Source: an uncultured Eubacteriales bacterium
GTDB lineage: Bacteria > Bacillota_A > Clostridia > Christensenellales > Aristaeellaceae
Direction of reading: 5' to 3'
DNA: 7,149 nucleotides
Assembly: GCA_902795555.1 (NCBI GenBank)
Contig: CADBLV010000395.1
Location: 1-7,149 of the forward strand
Numbering within the stretch: position 1 is the stretch's first letter; every line of letters starts with the position of its first letter. This document shows, piece by piece, positions 5,567 to 7,149 of this stretch. Under the pieces are notes generated by a model. It saw nothing but the letters and a program-made list of their open reading frames with translations, had not been told where the DNA came from and searched no databases. Both the position numbers and the translations under genes were made by a program.

Positions 5567-6836
5567 CCGTTTCTCTCCTTCTGTCCGCCATAAGCCAGCC
5601 GTCGGCAAACCGGATTCGAAGCGTCTCTTCCCGCCGGGCTTCCGCCGCCGTCTTGATCATGCGCTCCCCCTCCGCGTACACCAGGGCATATCCCCTGTCC
5701 AGAACACGCAGCGGGTTCACCGCTTCCATGCGGTCCCGGGTGGCCCGCAGGCGGGTTGCCTCCTTCTCGATCCGCCGGAGGATGACGCCCGGAAAGGCTT
5801 CCCTGCTCTGCCGGAGGGAAAGGCTCAGCCGTTCCGTGCGAATCTCCGTCACGCGGGACAGCCGTTCTTTCAGGATGTTCACCCTCCCGCCGATCGCGGC
5901 CAGCCTCCGTTCCGGGCTCAGCGCGGACAGCCGCAGTTTCATCTCGCCCGTCCGCCTTTCCAGGCTGCGCATCGTCTCCGTTCCGGCCCGGAAAAGCTCC
6001 GTCCGTAATAGCCGGATGCGCCGCGAAAGCTCCTCTCTTTCCGGAAAAACGATCTCCGCCGCGTTGCTGGGCGTGGAAGCCCGCATGTCCGCGGCCAGGT
6101 CGCAGATGGTCAGATCCGTCTCATGGCCCACGCCGGAAACGATGGGAATCCGGCTTTCGGCCACAGCCCGGGCCACAATCTCCTCGTTGAAGCACCACAG
6201 ATCCTCGACCGATCCCCCGCCGCGCCCGACGATCATCACGTCCGCGCCGGAGAGCCTGTTCGCCCGCCGGATGGCCGCGGCAATTTCCTCCGCGGCTCCT
6301 TTTCCCTGAACGGAGGTGGGAATCAGAACAATGGGAATCGAGGGGTTCCGCATCCGGGAAACATTGAGAATATCCTGAAGGGCCGCCCCGCTCTCCGAGG
6401 TAACCACAGCCACCTTCCGCGGAACCATGGGCAGGGGCTTCTTCCTCTGCGGGTCAAACAGCCCCTCTGAAAGCAGTTTCTGCTTCAGCGCCTCAAATCG
6501 CTGATAAAGATCCCCGAGGCCCGCGGCTCGCAGGCCCTGGGCATACAGCTGATAGGTGCCGGTCCGGGGGTAGGTGTCCACATATCCGGTCACGACCGCA
6601 AAGGCCCCGTCCTTAGGGCGAATCTCGCTCCGAAACGTGTTCTGCCGGAACATGACGCAGTTCACGCTGGCGTTTTCGTCTTTCAGAACGAAGTACCAGT
6701 GGCCCGAGGCGATGTGATGTTTAAATCCGCTGATCTCTCCGCGAACGCTCACGCACCGCAGCCTCAAATCTTTCCGGATCGCTTCCGTCACGGTCTGATT
6801 CAGCTCGGAAACGGTCATTTCAGCGTTCCCGTTCAA
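5556..6836 (-). CDS. xseA: Exodeoxyribonuclease VII large subunit
   Basis: XseA is the catalytic subunit of exonuclease VII, used in mismatch repair and removal of single-stranded DNA. The 426 residues include an N-terminal OB-fold (about 8-103), with VSELNQTV (9-16), the GEISGF signature (33-38) and [16 protein letters not shown] (48-63). The catalytic core follows, with [16 protein letters not shown] (141-156), [15 protein letters not shown] (203-217) and SGVGHETD (234-241) containing His238. After it come a long Arg/Glu-rich coiled-coil (about 265-370) that carries XseB, and a C-terminal strand region with LDRGYALVY (379-387). The start is uncertain. A TTG at 6836 overlaps the folD stop as TTGA and has AGGA ten bases upstream; an ATG at 6818 (Met7) gives MTVSELN and is equally compatible with the family, with only a weak GGGAA before it. 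The TGA at 5558-5556 lies inside xseB. Confidence 0.95.
   Translation of the reverse strand: MNGNAEMTVSELNQTVTEAIRKDLRLRCVSVRGEISGFKHHIASGHWYFVLKDENASVNCVMFRQNTFRSEIRPKDGAFAVVTGYVDTYPRTGTYQLYAQGLRAAGLGDLYQRFEALKQKLLSEGLFDPQRKKPLPMVPRKVAVVTSESGAALQDILNVSRMRNPSIPIVLIPTSVQGKGAAEEIAAAIRRANRLSGADVMIVGRGGGSVEDLWCFNEEIVARAVAESRIPIVSGVGHETDLTICDLAADMRASTPSNAAEIVFPEREELSRRIRLLRTELFRAGTETMRSLERRTGEMKLRLSALSPERRLAAIGGRVNILKERLSRVTEIRTERLSLSLRQSREAFPGVILRRIEKEATRLRATRDRMEAVNPLRVLDRGYALVYAEGERMIKTAAEARREETLRIRFADGWLMADRRRETDGE
5575..5580 (-). promoter_or_regulatory. Ribosome binding site deciding the xseB start
   Basis: AAGGAG on the minus strand, inside the last codons of xseA and eight bases before the ATG at 5566-5564. 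It favours the 76-residue XseB over the 90-residue reading that starts at 5608. Confidence 0.75.
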
Positions 6837-7149
6837 ATTCCGCTCTTCCTTTCAGCCGCTTCGACCGTGTTGTCCAGCAGCATCGTGATGGTCATTTTCC
6901 CGACGCCCCCGGGCACCGGCGTAATCCATCCCGCGGTTTCCTTCACCCGGTCAAAGTCTACGTCCCCGCAAACCTTTCCGTCCACGCGGTTAATCCCGAC
7001 GTCGATCACAACAGCCCCGGGTTTCACCATCTCCGCCGTCACAAATCCGGCCTTCCCGACCGCGGCCACAAGGATGTCCGCCCGTCGGGTGATGTCTTTC
7101 AGATCCGCGGTCCGGCTGTGGCAGATCGTGACCGTGCAGTTCTCCCGCA
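6833..7149 (-). CDS. folD: Bifunctional methylenetetrahydrofolate dehydrogenase/cyclohydrolase FolD, C-terminal part (truncated by window edge)
   Basis: FolD interconverts 5,10-methylene-, methenyl- and 10-formyl-tetrahydrofolate with NAD(P), feeding purine and formyl-methionine synthesis. About 104 codons are visible (reading frame from 7147); roughly the first 180 residues lie outside the window. Counting from the edge, [12 protein letters not shown] (5-16) is the dinucleotide-binding region, [14 protein letters not shown] (23-36) and [11 protein letters not shown] (45-55) are the Rossmann strands, and [18 protein letters not shown] (73-90) is the C-terminal FolD signature. The signature has Lys where most family members have Pro (usual form PGGVGPMT), a conservative-looking local variant and not a defect. 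An internal GTG at 7069 is in frame but is not the gene start. The TGA at 6835-6833 overlaps the TTG start of xseA. Identity is secure. Confidence 0.95.
   Translation of the reverse strand, partial: RENCTVTICHSRTADLKDITRRADILVAAVGKAGFVTAEMVKPGAVVIDVGINRVDGKVCGDVDFDRVKETAGWITPVPGGVGKMTITMLLDNTVEAAERKSGI

Noticed and set aside
5567..5608. Extended XseB start at ATG 5608
   Set aside because: The extra 14 residues have no family counterpart, and the AAGGAG site is correctly spaced for the ATG at 5566.
1..7149. Mobile elements, CRISPR arrays, defence or toxin-antitoxin genes
   Set aside because: I looked for long repeats, spacer periodicity, transposase or integrase motifs and small paired genes. 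The window is filled by conserved housekeeping genes with short junctions.

Overview
This is a compact, GC-rich bacterial chromosome segment in which every supported gene lies on the minus strand, so it is transcribed from high to low coordinates. The gene set (a SorC-type glycolytic regulator next to pgk, a folD-xseA-xseB-ispA chain, a NifZ-like desulfurase beside a rhodanese-less ThiI, and AGGAGG-type ribosome binding sites) points to a Bacillota/Clostridia-like organism, probably a high-GC anaerobe. Genus-level assignment is not possible from the sequence alone. No tRNA, rRNA, insertion sequence, CRISPR array, phage gene or attachment site was seen.

Layout in transcription order. (1) 7149-5336: the 3' end of folD (one-carbon folate metabolism) runs into xseA and xseB (the two exonuclease VII subunits), then ispA (farnesyl diphosphate synthesis) at 5339-4464. 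Junctions overlap by 4, 11 and 4 bases, so this is a translationally coupled housekeeping operon. (2) 4448-3912: a small two-helix membrane protein of unknown function (DUF6106-like), 15 bases after ispA. (3) 3907-1561: a cysteine desulfurase 4 bases further on, then thiI after 55 bases. Together these two probably form a sulfur relay for 4-thiouridine in tRNA and/or thiamine thiazole synthesis. (4) 1560-1382: a 179-base intergenic region with a good sigma-A-type promoter and, at the predicted transcription start, a symmetric 36-base array of four GGGWC half-sites that looks like the operator of the next gene. (5) 1381-356: a CggR-like central glycolytic regulator. (6) 355-234: a 122-base gap with short GC-rich hairpins. 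(7) 233-1: the first 77 codons of phosphoglycerate kinase, cut by the window edge.

The window is thus two transcriptional blocks: a coupled housekeeping operon (folD to thiI) and the start of a glycolytic operon (cggR-pgk) with its own promoter and probable autoregulatory operator. The gap gene, which in the familiar Bacillus arrangement sits between cggR and pgk, is not there. I see no convincing new multi-gene system. The most informative items are the CggR operator-like dyad, the gap-less cggR-pgk junction, and the uncharacterised membrane protein inside the housekeeping operon.
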